A stretch of 20,147 nt of DNA from Thermoanaerobaculia bacterium (GTDB lineage Bacteria; Acidobacteriota; Thermoanaerobaculia; Gp7-AA8). Every line of letters begins with the position of its first letter. The stretch's first letter is position 1. Both the position numbers and the translations under genes were made by a program. Positions 14,405-20,147 of the stretch are shown here, in pieces. Location of the stretch: positions 1 through 20,147 of the forward strand of contig JAMPYE010000017.1 of the NCBI GenBank assembly GCA_023700825.1, read 5' to 3'. The notes below the pieces were generated by a model. It had not been told where the DNA came from, searched no databases, and worked only from the letters and a program-made list of their open reading frames with translations.

Positions 14405-15911
14405 CCTTGCCGACTACGTCGCGCGAAGAATTGTTCAAGCGCAGCGCGACAACCTCCGCCGCACGAGACGCAGCGCGTCGCCGGACGACGTGTACGCCGC
14501 CGTGCTGGCAGCGCTTGGATCCGATGGCGCGTTCGTGTTCGGCCACTTGCGCGGTGGCACGGAGGTGCGCATTCCGTGCGCGCTCCTGTGGCGGGTCTGC
14601 ATCCTCGAGGGCGCGAGCGGCTCCGGGAAGTCCTACAGCGTGACCCATCTGGCGACGCAGGACGCGGTGCTGGAACACGATCTCGTGATCCACGACTTCA
14701 AGTCCGAGAGTGCGGTGCTCGTGGCGGCAGCGATTGCGCAGAAGGCGAAACGGAATCCGCGCCTGCGGGACGCACTCATCGGACGCTGCCTCGTCTGCCA
14801 GATGACGGAGACCCACGTCACGCCGATCGCCCCGTTTCGCGCGATCCCGGGCATCTCGCCCGAGTACCTCGCGGAGCTGCGGGCAGCGATGTTCACCGCC
14901 GTGTCGAGTGACCCGCTGAGTGGCGGCATGCGCGAGGTCGCGACCAATCTCTTCGAACTCGCGTGCCTGTTCGACACGCCCTACTCCGAGGCCTTCTTCG
15001 AGGCGGTCCTCACCGCGAGCGACTACCGGTCCCGTCTCGCCGAGGACGTCGCCTCGCCGCCGCTGCGCGCGTTTCTCGCGGATCTGGAGCGCCGCTACCC
15101 GCCGCAGACGCTCGCGGCCATCGCGCGACGGCTTCGGGCGTTCTCCCGCAATCGCCTCATTCGCGCACGGTACGGCCTCACCGGAAAGGAACTCGACCGG
15201 CACGGGTTGCCGGTGGCGCCCAAGGTGCGGCTGGAGCACCATAGCCCGAGCCTCTCCGTGCCGATGTCGATCGCGGCGGCGACCGCTTTGTGGTCGCTGA
15301 TTGATCTTTTGCTCATGATCGCCCGGCGGCCGCGCACGGCCCCCGGGCTCCTCTGTGTCGTCGAGGAGCTGTCGGCGCTGCTAAGTGCCACGGGGAACGA
15401 TCCGGTCTTGATCAGCCTCCTGCTCCATGTGATCCGGACCGCGCGCGTGACGCATGCGGGGCTGTTTCTCGTCAGCCAAGGATTCGCCACGCTGGATCGC
15501 ACCTTGCACGACGAATTGCTATTGAACGCGGCGGCGTGGGTGACGTTCCAGTCGCCGTCGACGGGCGTCGCTGACGTGATCGGGGCGCACCTCGTCGCGC
15601 CGCGTCCGCCGTCGGCGGCGCTCGTGCGGCGCACGCTGGCAACTTTGCCTCCGCGCGAGGCCGTCCTGACGGTCAAAGGCGTGGGGGCGGTGCCATTTCG
15701 CACGGCGGAGCTCGCCCTGCCGACGGGCGAAGCGCTCGACCGTCTCGCGGAGTCCTTCGTCCGAGACTTCGCCCCGTCGTCGACCCTCCCGATCACCGTC
15801 ATCGAAGATTCTCTCGCGCGCTTTGAACAGGAGTTCGTCTTCAACCGCGTGCGCCCCTCGGCGAAAAAAGCCCGTGCGCGCGAGCTGCTCGGCCTCGGAG
15901 GTGACGCATGA
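14397..15911 (+). CDS. VirD4/HerA-like P-loop ATPase (putative DNA-pumping or coupling ATPase)
   Basis: 504 residues from the ATG at 14397, which overlaps the previous stop and has GGGAG ahead. An upstream frame to 14052 is a shadow of the membrane-protein gene. Walker A is LEGASGSGKSYS (Gly72-Ser79). It is followed by LVIHDFKSE (96-104), which matches the VirD4/TraG-type vxxDxKxE motif. Walker B is GLLCVVEELSALL (317-329, Glu323/Glu324). A sensor-like segment GLFLVSQGFATLD (355-367) has Gln361, as in VirD4, TraD and HerA. A mostly helical all-alpha part (about 150-265) sits between Walker A and B, as in coupling proteins. There is no N-terminal TM helix. The family usually forms hexamers that move DNA or DNA-protein complexes at a membrane. 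It cannot be assigned to VirD4 rather than HerA by eye. Confidence 0.88.
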   Translation: MCSLADYVARRIVQAQRDNLRRTRRSASPDDVYAAVLAALGSDGAFVFGHLRGGTEVRIPCALLWRVCILEGASGSGKSYSVTHLATQDAVLEHDLVIHDFKSESAVLVAAAIAQKAKRNPRLRDALIGRCLVCQMTETHVTPIAPFRAIPGISPEYLAELRAAMFTAVSSDPLSGGMREVATNLFELACLFDTPYSEAFFEAVLTASDYRSRLAEDVASPPLRAFLADLERRYPPQTLAAIARRLRAFSRNRLIRARYGLTGKELDRHGLPVAPKVRLEHHSPSLSVPMSIAAATALWSLIDLLLMIARRPRTAPGLLCVVEELSALLSATGNDPVLISLLLHVIRTARVTHAGLFLVSQGFATLDRTLHDELLLNAAAWVTFQSPSTGVADVIGAHLVAPRPPSAALVRRTLATLPPREAVLTVKGVGAVPFRTAELALPTGEALDRLAESFVRDFAPSSTLPITVIEDSLARFEQEFVFNRVRPSAKKARARELLGLGGDA

Positions 15912-16195
15912 ACCGCCCCCGGCTCGGGGAGTGCGTCCTGTGGGTGATCGCGTCCCCGCTGCTGCTCGCCGCGTGGGCGTGGCGCTTCTGGACGCGCGAC
16001 CGGGCCTTTCTTGCCGCGCTTCGGCGAGGCACCGTGCGCTGCGCCGATTGCCACACCGAAACGAAGATTCAAGGTGTGGTGAGTACCTGCAGCGTCTGCC
16101 ATTTCACTGGTGACAACCTCGCCATCTGTTTTCGCTGTCTCACGCGTTTCGCCATCGAATGCAGCGGCTGCCGCCGCACCTTGGAGGTGCGGTAG
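15908..16195 (+). CDS. Membrane-tethered protein with four CxxC pairs (double zinc ribbon)
   Basis: 95 residues. One TM helix is about 10-26. The soluble part carries four CxxC pairs: Cys45/48, Cys61/64, Cys74/77 and Cys85/88. This spacing fits two interleaved zinc ribbons or a treble-clef type fold. Two of the pairs read CxxCH (CADCH, CSVCH), the haem-c motif, but the extra two pairs and the N-in TM with basic flank argue for zinc. It overlaps the ATPase by ATGA after GGAGG, so it is co-translated. Zinc ribbons often bind nucleic acid or hold a complex together; which one applies here is not shown. Confidence 0.85.
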   Translation: MNRPRLGECVLWVIASPLLLAAWAWRFWTRDRAFLAALRRGTVRCADCHTETKIQGVVSTCSVCHFTGDNLAICFRCLTRFAIECSGCRRTLEVR

Positions 16196-16197
16196 GC

Positions 16198-16623
16198 ATG
16201 AACACGAATTTCAAGATCGAGCGAAAGGAGGACAACGCCACCGACGCACTCCCGCATACGTGTTCGCGTTTTCACTATCCCTGCACCACCACTACCATGC
16301 CCCGAAATATCACTTGCACCATCCCCAAACTCCGCAAGGAGGGCTACCTCGACGACGTTCCGGACGAGGCCTGGGAACCCGCGCGCCGTGCCGCACGCGA
16401 GCAGTTTGATGCCGTGCTCTACGTGCATGACCATCCGTTCCCAGGCAGCTTTCACGGCCGCGAGGCCGTCGACTGGCCGCATTACCTCGCGGAGTTCTTC
16501 ATTCCGGAAGACACGCCCATCGAAATCGAAACACTTTCGGCGGTCATGGACCCCTTCTTCGCGGAAGTAATCGCGAAGTACACGCGAGCACACTCTCTCA
16601 ACACCAACAGTTCGGAGCGCTAG
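16198..16623 (+). CDS. Hypothetical protein, 141 residues
   Basis: The start chosen is the ATG at 16198, 2 bases after the previous stop, with GGAGG at 16183-16187. The ATG at 16297 (MPRNITCTIP) is an alternative that would drop a 33-residue polar leader containing Cys22, Cys29 and several His residues. No TM or known domain is seen. The middle is YLDDVPDEAWEPARRAAREQFDAVLYVHDHP, with acidic and aromatic residues, then HGREAVDWPHYLAEFFIPEDTPIEIETLSAV. His and Asp residues (His78, Asp79, His80) could bind metal, but this is speculation. Last gene of the tight cluster; function unknown. Confidence 0.7.
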   Translation: MNTNFKIERKEDNATDALPHTCSRFHYPCTTTTMPRNITCTIPKLRKEGYLDDVPDEAWEPARRAAREQFDAVLYVHDHPFPGSFHGREAVDWPHYLAEFFIPEDTPIEIETLSAVMDPFFAEVIAKYTRAHSLNTNSSER

Positions 16624-16802
16624 TTCTGGTGGCCCCCCGTCTTCCATCGTCGCTCGACTCGTCCCCGTTTGGGGTTGGCGACACGCGTTGTGCTGTACCG
16701 ATCGCTGGCGACGCCACTTCGGTACCATCCGCGCTTCGCGTGTTGCCACCCCGACGGGGCTCCGAGTTGTCTCCCGGCGGGCTCGCCGGAGAGGAACTTG
16801 CG
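16624..16802 (+). other. Spacer with two hairpins ahead of the replication-relaxation-like gene
   Basis: An imperfect hairpin with arms 16695-16701 (GTACCGA) and 16719-16725 (TCGGTAC) and an inner GGC/GCC pairing, then the ribosome-site hairpin at 16771-16794. An open frame starting at GTG 16629 reads through but has no ribosome site, so the stretch is most likely untranslated. Confidence 0.45.
16771..16794 (+). promoter_or_regulatory. Hairpin that covers the ribosome site of the 16803 gene
   Basis: Left arm CTC(C)CGGCG (16771-16779, one bulged C), loop GGCT, right arm CGCCGGAG (16784-16791). The right arm includes the GGAG of the ribosome site GGAGAGG (16788-16794), so the hairpin could hide it until a ribosome or factor opens it. 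Confidence 0.4.
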
Positions 16803-17459
16803 GTGCCTCGGTTCGTCGGCTTCCTGAAGCAGGTGACGCAGCCGGACGTGGCCGAGTACCTTCTGCCGGGTGCGAGTGCTGCAACGGTGAGCCGCGTGCT
16901 GTCGGAGCACGAAGACTTCCTGATCAAGGAACGCTTCAACCGCACCGGAGAGAATCACTTCCGGCTCCGGCCGTCCGCGAAACAGCTCCTGCTCGACGCG
17001 GGTGTGCCGGAAGATGACGTGTTCGTTTCGCCGCCGATCGCGCTCTCGCAGCTCGCGCATCATCGGTGGATGGTGCGCGCTTGGTTGGTTCAGAAAGCGG
17101 CGCACCCGGAGCGCATCGTGGAGCCCGCGTGGCGCATCCAGCGCCGAAACGCGAAGACACGCCACGGCATGGGAGCGCTCCCCGATTTGCTCTCGTTTGA
17201 TCCGGTGTCGGGGCGAACGATCGCAACGGAAATCGACATGGGTTTTGAGAGCGGGATCGTCGTCCGTAAGAAGGCGGCCCGTGTGATCGAAGAGATCGAC
17301 GTGGCCGGCATCATCCTCCTGTCGGTGGGGCCGCGTCGGATTCTCGCGCTCGAACGGGCGTTCGCAGCGGATCATCTCCCCGTTCCGGTGGTCGTACTCC
17401 CACTCCCGAAATCGACGGGCCGTCAGGCAAGCCGGGATCTTCGCAGCCTTTTCGAATAA
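16803..17459 (+). CDS. Replication-relaxation family-like protein (winged helix plus nuclease-like fold)
   Basis: 218 residues from GTG at 16803, chosen because GGAGAGG (16788-16794) lies 8 bases ahead and the winged helix starts at once. The upstream in-frame GTG at 16629 has no ribosome site. Residues 1-65 form an HTH/wing (VTQPDVAEYLLPGASAATVSRVL). A central HHRWMVRAWLVQ helix precedes LPDLLSFDPVSGRTIATEIDMG, with Asp128, Glu143 and Asp145 in the spacing seen in replication-relaxation proteins (PF13814), a restriction-endonuclease-like fold without a full catalytic ExK. These proteins are usually found on plasmids and transferable elements next to coupling-protein genes and are thought to act in DNA processing or replication control. 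The family assignment is moderate. Confidence 0.72.
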   Translation: MPRFVGFLKQVTQPDVAEYLLPGASAATVSRVLSEHEDFLIKERFNRTGENHFRLRPSAKQLLLDAGVPEDDVFVSPPIALSQLAHHRWMVRAWLVQKAAHPERIVEPAWRIQRRNAKTRHGMGALPDLLSFDPVSGRTIATEIDMGFESGIVVRKKAARVIEEIDVAGIILLSVGPRRILALERAFAADHLPVPVVVLPLPKSTGRQASRDLRSLFE

Positions 17460-17501
17460 GTACGCCCGTCGCGCAGCGGCCCTCCTTCACCTTATTCGAA
17501 A
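17450..17501. repeat. 11-bp inverted repeat around the stop codon
   Basis: TTTCGAATAAG (17450-17460) and CTTATTCGAAA (17491-17501) are perfect inverted copies 30 bases apart. The left arm contains the TAA stop of the gene ending at 17459. It is AT-rich against a GC-rich background. It could be the 3' stem of the transcript or a protein-binding site. Confidence 0.55.
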
Positions 17502-17634
17502 GTCGATTTTCAGGTTAAGTCTCTTCGGCGAGGCGACTTCCTCACCAGTTTAAGGGGGGCACTTCGGAGAGCGGAGCCAACCGCTAGTTTGGGCACGATC
17601 GTCATCTCCGTACGGAGAAGGCGGGGGCCCCGCC
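17460..17634. other. Convergent intergenic region
   Basis: 175 bases between convergent genes. It holds the right arm of the inverted repeat above, a short AGCGG/CCGCT stem (17570-17585) and the palindrome pair at 17605-17636. No gene is seen. Confidence 0.6.
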
Positions 17635-17636
17635 TT
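17605..17636 (-). terminator. Palindrome plus hairpin at the end of the 762-residue gene
   Basis: The 14-base perfect palindrome TCTCCGTACGGAGA (17605-17618) directly abuts a hairpin AAGGCGG/CCGCCTT (about 17618-17636). The hairpin overlaps the TAA stop of the minus-strand gene, whose stop is at 17635-17637. There is no T run, so an intrinsic terminator is uncertain. A stable transcript end is likely. Confidence 0.35.
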
Positions 17637-19923
17637 AGCCTAGATTCACCGCGACGCAGGCCTCCGCGAGGTCGCAGAACCGCGTCGCGTATTTGTGCCT
17701 TGTTCCTGCGAATCTCTCATGCAGGTAATACGGATCGAGTTCGAGCCGTGTCAACGGAATGACGCGATAGCCCTTCGACACTGCTTCTCGGAGCAGGGCC
17801 TTTTCTGCACCACCGAACGAATCCTTCAGTGTGGCTACGGCGAGGTACGGCTTCCGTTCGAACTTGTCAGCGAGAGTCTTCAGTTTCGTAACGGCCGGCT
17901 CATCGTAATCGGAGAAGTTCTTTGCCTCGCCCAAGACGAGTTCGTACGCTGAGCTGAACCAGTCCATCTGGAGGTAGGCGTAGTCGATCTCGAGCTCGAC
18001 GATTCCGCCGGGTTTTGTGAAATTGAGTCCCGTGCAGTAGCGGCCATGTGCTCCATGCTCAACTTCATTCAGACGCCAGAGCGCCACGATCGTTGCAATG
18101 CTCCCTTGTGCCGATCGGTCAACCTGAAAGAGCCCGTCCGCTCGATATTGCCACTCCGCACGCGATCCAAACGGCACGCGCTGCCGCTCGAAGCAGTAGC
18201 GGCAGGTGTATTCCTCGGTGAACTCACTTACGTGATACCAATCCTTCTTCCGGCAGTTCCGGCACGTGAAGTACAGCCCTGGGCGAATCATTCGTTTCGC
18301 GAGAAGGTCTTCGAAAATCGGCGTGAAGTCGGGCACTTGCTGCCCGCGCGCAATGCACAAGTGCTCGTAGAGGTCGGGCCGCCAATTCTGTCCGTAGGCA
18401 TCCTGCGTTGTTGAGATTACGGTCTCCCGCATGTTGCCTCTCGTGAGGGTCGAGCCCCTGCTCAACGTATCGAGGACGTCGCGAACGCCACGAATCTTAA
18501 AGGCGCGACAATCAAACGCGAGCGACCCCATCTTCCGAATAATTTGCTCGGCGTAGATCCCTGGCTGGCTTGGCGTCACCTGGAGACCTGTCGCAGCTTC
18601 AAGCATGGCCTGAAAGACATCCGTCGTGGGGAGTGGAATCGCGTGCGCCGTGCTGCGCACGTGGTTTGCTGTCACCACAAGGCCGTTTCGCCCGAGACGC
18701 GTCTCGTTTCGACCACCCAACACCAGGCGCTGTGCAAGCAGTCCAACGCCACGAGCGCGCGGGAGTTGACACATCCAATCGTTGGCGATGTAGGGATTGC
18801 TGATCTGCAGCTCCACCGCCCACTCATGATCTGTGGAATCGTCGTCATCAAGATACGGGGGGTCGACAAGCTTGATCGGGGTCAAGCGTCCGTCAGCGAG
18901 GATCACGATGTCGTCGCCGCGGCTCCCTTCGATGTCGGCAACGTGGATGTCGCCGACGTAGTGGTCCATCGAGCTTCCGAAGCGCGGCTGCCAGGAGCGA
19001 ATGGAGCTGGGACCTACCCCCTGCGCATGGATCCAATCTGCCACAGTCTTGAAAGAGTCTTCAGGGACACTTGGACCTCTCTGGATATCCGCGCGATTTT
19101 CGATGTGAGGGTTGATCGCGTACCGACCTCGCTCAATGAGGTGCGCCAGCATCGCCCGATGGTGCTCGTACTGCGCGACGGGCACGAACCAGACATCACG
19201 ACCCGTCGCCCGAATGTTCCAGAAGCCGGCAATGTCATCGACGGATTGGTGGTCACCTACATAGACCACGTGGCTTGACATGTTTGCGATCGCATTGAAC
19301 CGACGAATGCCGTATCCGGTCACATCGATCGGGAAGCGCCAGCGCCGGACGTCGAATTCCGCGGCTGGGTCGATCGGTACATTGGTGGAACGCGTGAGCG
19401 CGCGGTAGAGTCCCACAATGTCGCCGCCCAGATCAGGCAGGTTTGCAAACGTGCCAAACGTTGCTCCCGCATAAAGCGTCCACTCTTGGGGCACATCGGT
19501 TGGGACGGCGAGACGACTCGGCACCGTCGCATCGCGGAGTTGCGTTTCACTGAGATGCCGCAACACCGGCTCGATGCCGACGCCAAGCGTCAACCTCCGA
19601 CGATAGGCCCCGATTCCGATGGTGGGGGCTTCGAGGAGCGCATCCTCGTTGTGAATCCGGAACTCATACGCCGCACTGATCGGGTCGGGGAGCGCCTCGC
19701 CGGAGCAGTTCACTATTTGGTCCGGGTCGAACTCTTCTAAGTAACCGCCGAGGTTCGGCGAGCACGGAACGATCGGATTGTAGATCCCACCCCACAGGAC
19801 GGTATTGAGCGCCGCCGCACGGAGAAACCCATCCTGGTCGTCAGGGCGAATCACAAAGCAGAATCGCAACGGTCGCAGACGCTGACGGACGGTAAGACTT
19901 TCCATGGGTTGGTCGGAGGGCAT
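17635..19923 (-). CDS. Large multidomain protein with a zinc ribbon and PD-(D/E)xK nuclease-like C-terminus
   Basis: 762 residues, soluble, no TM. The N-terminal part starts LRPLRFCFVIRPDDQDGFLRAAALNTVLWGGIYNPI (about 17-51) and contains the phrase HVVYVGDHQSVDDIAGFWNIRATG (about 218-241). From memory similar phrases recur in uncharacterised defence-island proteins; I cannot name the family. A zinc ribbon follows: Cys554-x2-Cys557 and Cys574-x2-Cys577. The C-terminus has a nuclease core: IVELEIDYAYL (Asp647), ELVLGEAKNF (Glu666, Lys668), and a later YLAVATLK strand. The order D...ExK is PD-(D/E)xK-type. The ATG at 19923 has no ribosome site; ATG at 19905 (residue 7) is possible. Base use looks less GC-rich than its neighbours. 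Confidence 0.85.
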   Translation of the reverse strand: MPSDQPMESLTVRQRLRPLRFCFVIRPDDQDGFLRAAALNTVLWGGIYNPIVPCSPNLGGYLEEFDPDQIVNCSGEALPDPISAAYEFRIHNEDALLEAPTIGIGAYRRRLTLGVGIEPVLRHLSETQLRDATVPSRLAVPTDVPQEWTLYAGATFGTFANLPDLGGDIVGLYRALTRSTNVPIDPAAEFDVRRWRFPIDVTGYGIRRFNAIANMSSHVVYVGDHQSVDDIAGFWNIRATGRDVWFVPVAQYEHHRAMLAHLIERGRYAINPHIENRADIQRGPSVPEDSFKTVADWIHAQGVGPSSIRSWQPRFGSSMDHYVGDIHVADIEGSRGDDIVILADGRLTPIKLVDPPYLDDDDSTDHEWAVELQISNPYIANDWMCQLPRARGVGLLAQRLVLGGRNETRLGRNGLVVTANHVRSTAHAIPLPTTDVFQAMLEAATGLQVTPSQPGIYAEQIIRKMGSLAFDCRAFKIRGVRDVLDTLSRGSTLTRGNMRETVISTTQDAYGQNWRPDLYEHLCIARGQQVPDFTPIFEDLLAKRMIRPGLYFTCRNCRKKDWYHVSEFTEEYTCRYCFERQRVPFGSRAEWQYRADGLFQVDRSAQGSIATIVALWRLNEVEHGAHGRYCTGLNFTKPGGIVELEIDYAYLQMDWFSSAYELVLGEAKNFSDYDEPAVTKLKTLADKFERKPYLAVATLKDSFGGAEKALLREAVSKGYRVIPLTRLELDPYYLHERFAGTRHKYATRFCDLAEACVAVNLG

Positions 19924-19988
19924 GGCAGGTTAGAGTGTACTCTTGGCAAATTCCCGCAGTCGATTCCGGATCAGCGCTTCTGGCGAAA

Positions 19989-20132
19989 CTATACTTTCTG
20001 GATTTCCGGACGCATGTCGGCATCCGTGGGTGTACCACGACGGCACCGTGCATACCGTCGGAAGCGCCGATCCCATTTCTCGAGTGCATCATGGCTTCGC
20101 GCATTCGCGCCGATGGGCCCGGAGTAACGCAC
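19989..20132 (-). CDS. Possible small protein, 47 residues
   Basis: A GTG-started frame on the minus strand with AAGGTGG a few bases ahead and an in-frame stop (TGA, 20145-20147) just upstream, so it does not continue from the flank. The product has protein-like composition (HDALEKWDRRFRRYARCRRG, basic). It ends 65 bases before the 762-residue gene. Two other frames across this stretch look random. It could be a genuine leader or antitoxin-sized gene, or chance. Confidence 0.3.
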   Translation of the reverse strand: MRYSGPIGANARSHDALEKWDRRFRRYARCRRGTPTDADMRPEIQKV

Positions 20133-20147
20133 CCATCCACCTTCTCA

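Larger units (their letters stand above)
10459..20147. mobile_element. Integrative element inserted at tRNA-Pro (left part; right end not in window)
   Basis: It starts at the tRNA 3' end. Contents in order: helix-turn-helix/excisionase-like gene, tyrosine recombinase, an operon with a VirD4-like ATPase and membrane partners, a replication-relaxation-like gene, and a convergent nuclease-like gene. The switch from Sec, Lol, cell-wall and sugar-kinase genes to unrecognised and DNA-transfer-like genes at the tRNA is abrupt. The 17635-19923 gene looks visibly less GC-rich than the rest, which hints at separate acquisition. It is at least 9.7 kb. Whether it is self-transmissible, mobilisable or only integrative is not shown. 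Confidence 0.82.

Noticed and set aside
15908..16195. Reading the two CxxCH motifs as a di-haem cytochrome c
   Set aside because: Two further CxxC pairs without His complete a zinc-ribbon pattern, and there is no cleavable export signal. Kept only as a remote alternative.
16224..16231. Strong ribosome-site-like AAAGGAGG inside the 141-residue gene
   Set aside because: No ATG, GTG or TTG start lies within 5-12 bases downstream. It is simply Lys-Glu-Asp coding sequence.
19841..20140. 99-codon minus-strand frame overlapping the start of the 762-residue gene
   Set aside because: It overlaps the real gene's start in another frame, the composition looks random, and no ribosome site or domain is present.
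1..20147. CRISPR array, rRNA or insertion-sequence ends
   Set aside because: No regularly spaced direct repeats, no rRNA sequence and no transposase with terminal inverted repeats were found on either strand by eye.

Overview
The window comes from a GC-rich Gram-negative bacterium. It encodes LolA (outer-membrane lipoprotein transport), a SecD/SecF/YajC translocase module and a MaeB-type malic enzyme, and several starts are GTG or TTG. The gene order and the long SecF suggest Acidobacteriota or a neighbouring phylum, but this is inference from gene style and not a placement.

Left part, 1-10182, is chromosomal housekeeping. The 5' part of maeB runs off the left edge on the minus strand. A 329-base gap follows, holding a paired double-hairpin repeat and a clean UUCG-loop terminator. 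The minus-strand block tgt-yajC-secD-secF comes next (tRNA queuosine modification plus Sec translocase accessory proteins), then lolA on the minus strand with its own weak terminator. Diverging from lolA is a secreted protein with a LolA-like look, then an M23 (LytM-type) peptidase and a GHMP sugar kinase with a long C-terminal extension that looks borrowed from HerA-type ATPases.

Right part, 10382-20147, is a mobile element in a tRNA-Pro(GGG) gene. The tRNA is intact, and an AlpA/MerR-like helix-turn-helix protein and a tyrosine recombinase follow directly. The right end of the element is not in the window. The core is a compact plus-strand operon (12165-16623), most of whose junctions overlap by 4-8 bases: a 72-aa protein, a membrane-anchored divergent von Willebrand A (vWA) protein, a four-helix membrane protein, a 125-aa membrane protein, a soluble VirD4/HerA-like P-loop ATPase, a membrane-tethered protein with four CxxC pairs, and a 141-aa protein with no recognised domain. 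A replication-relaxation-like winged-helix/nuclease-fold protein follows. A convergent 762-aa minus-strand gene has a zinc ribbon and a PD-(D/E)xK-like C-terminus and looks like defence or other conflict cargo.

The operon is the best candidate for an undescribed system: a split, membrane-anchored DNA-pumping ATPase combined with a vWA partner, carried by an integrative element. The parts point to DNA mobilisation or to a conflict system. The sequence alone does not decide between them, and no relaxase other than the replication-relaxation-like protein is visible here.
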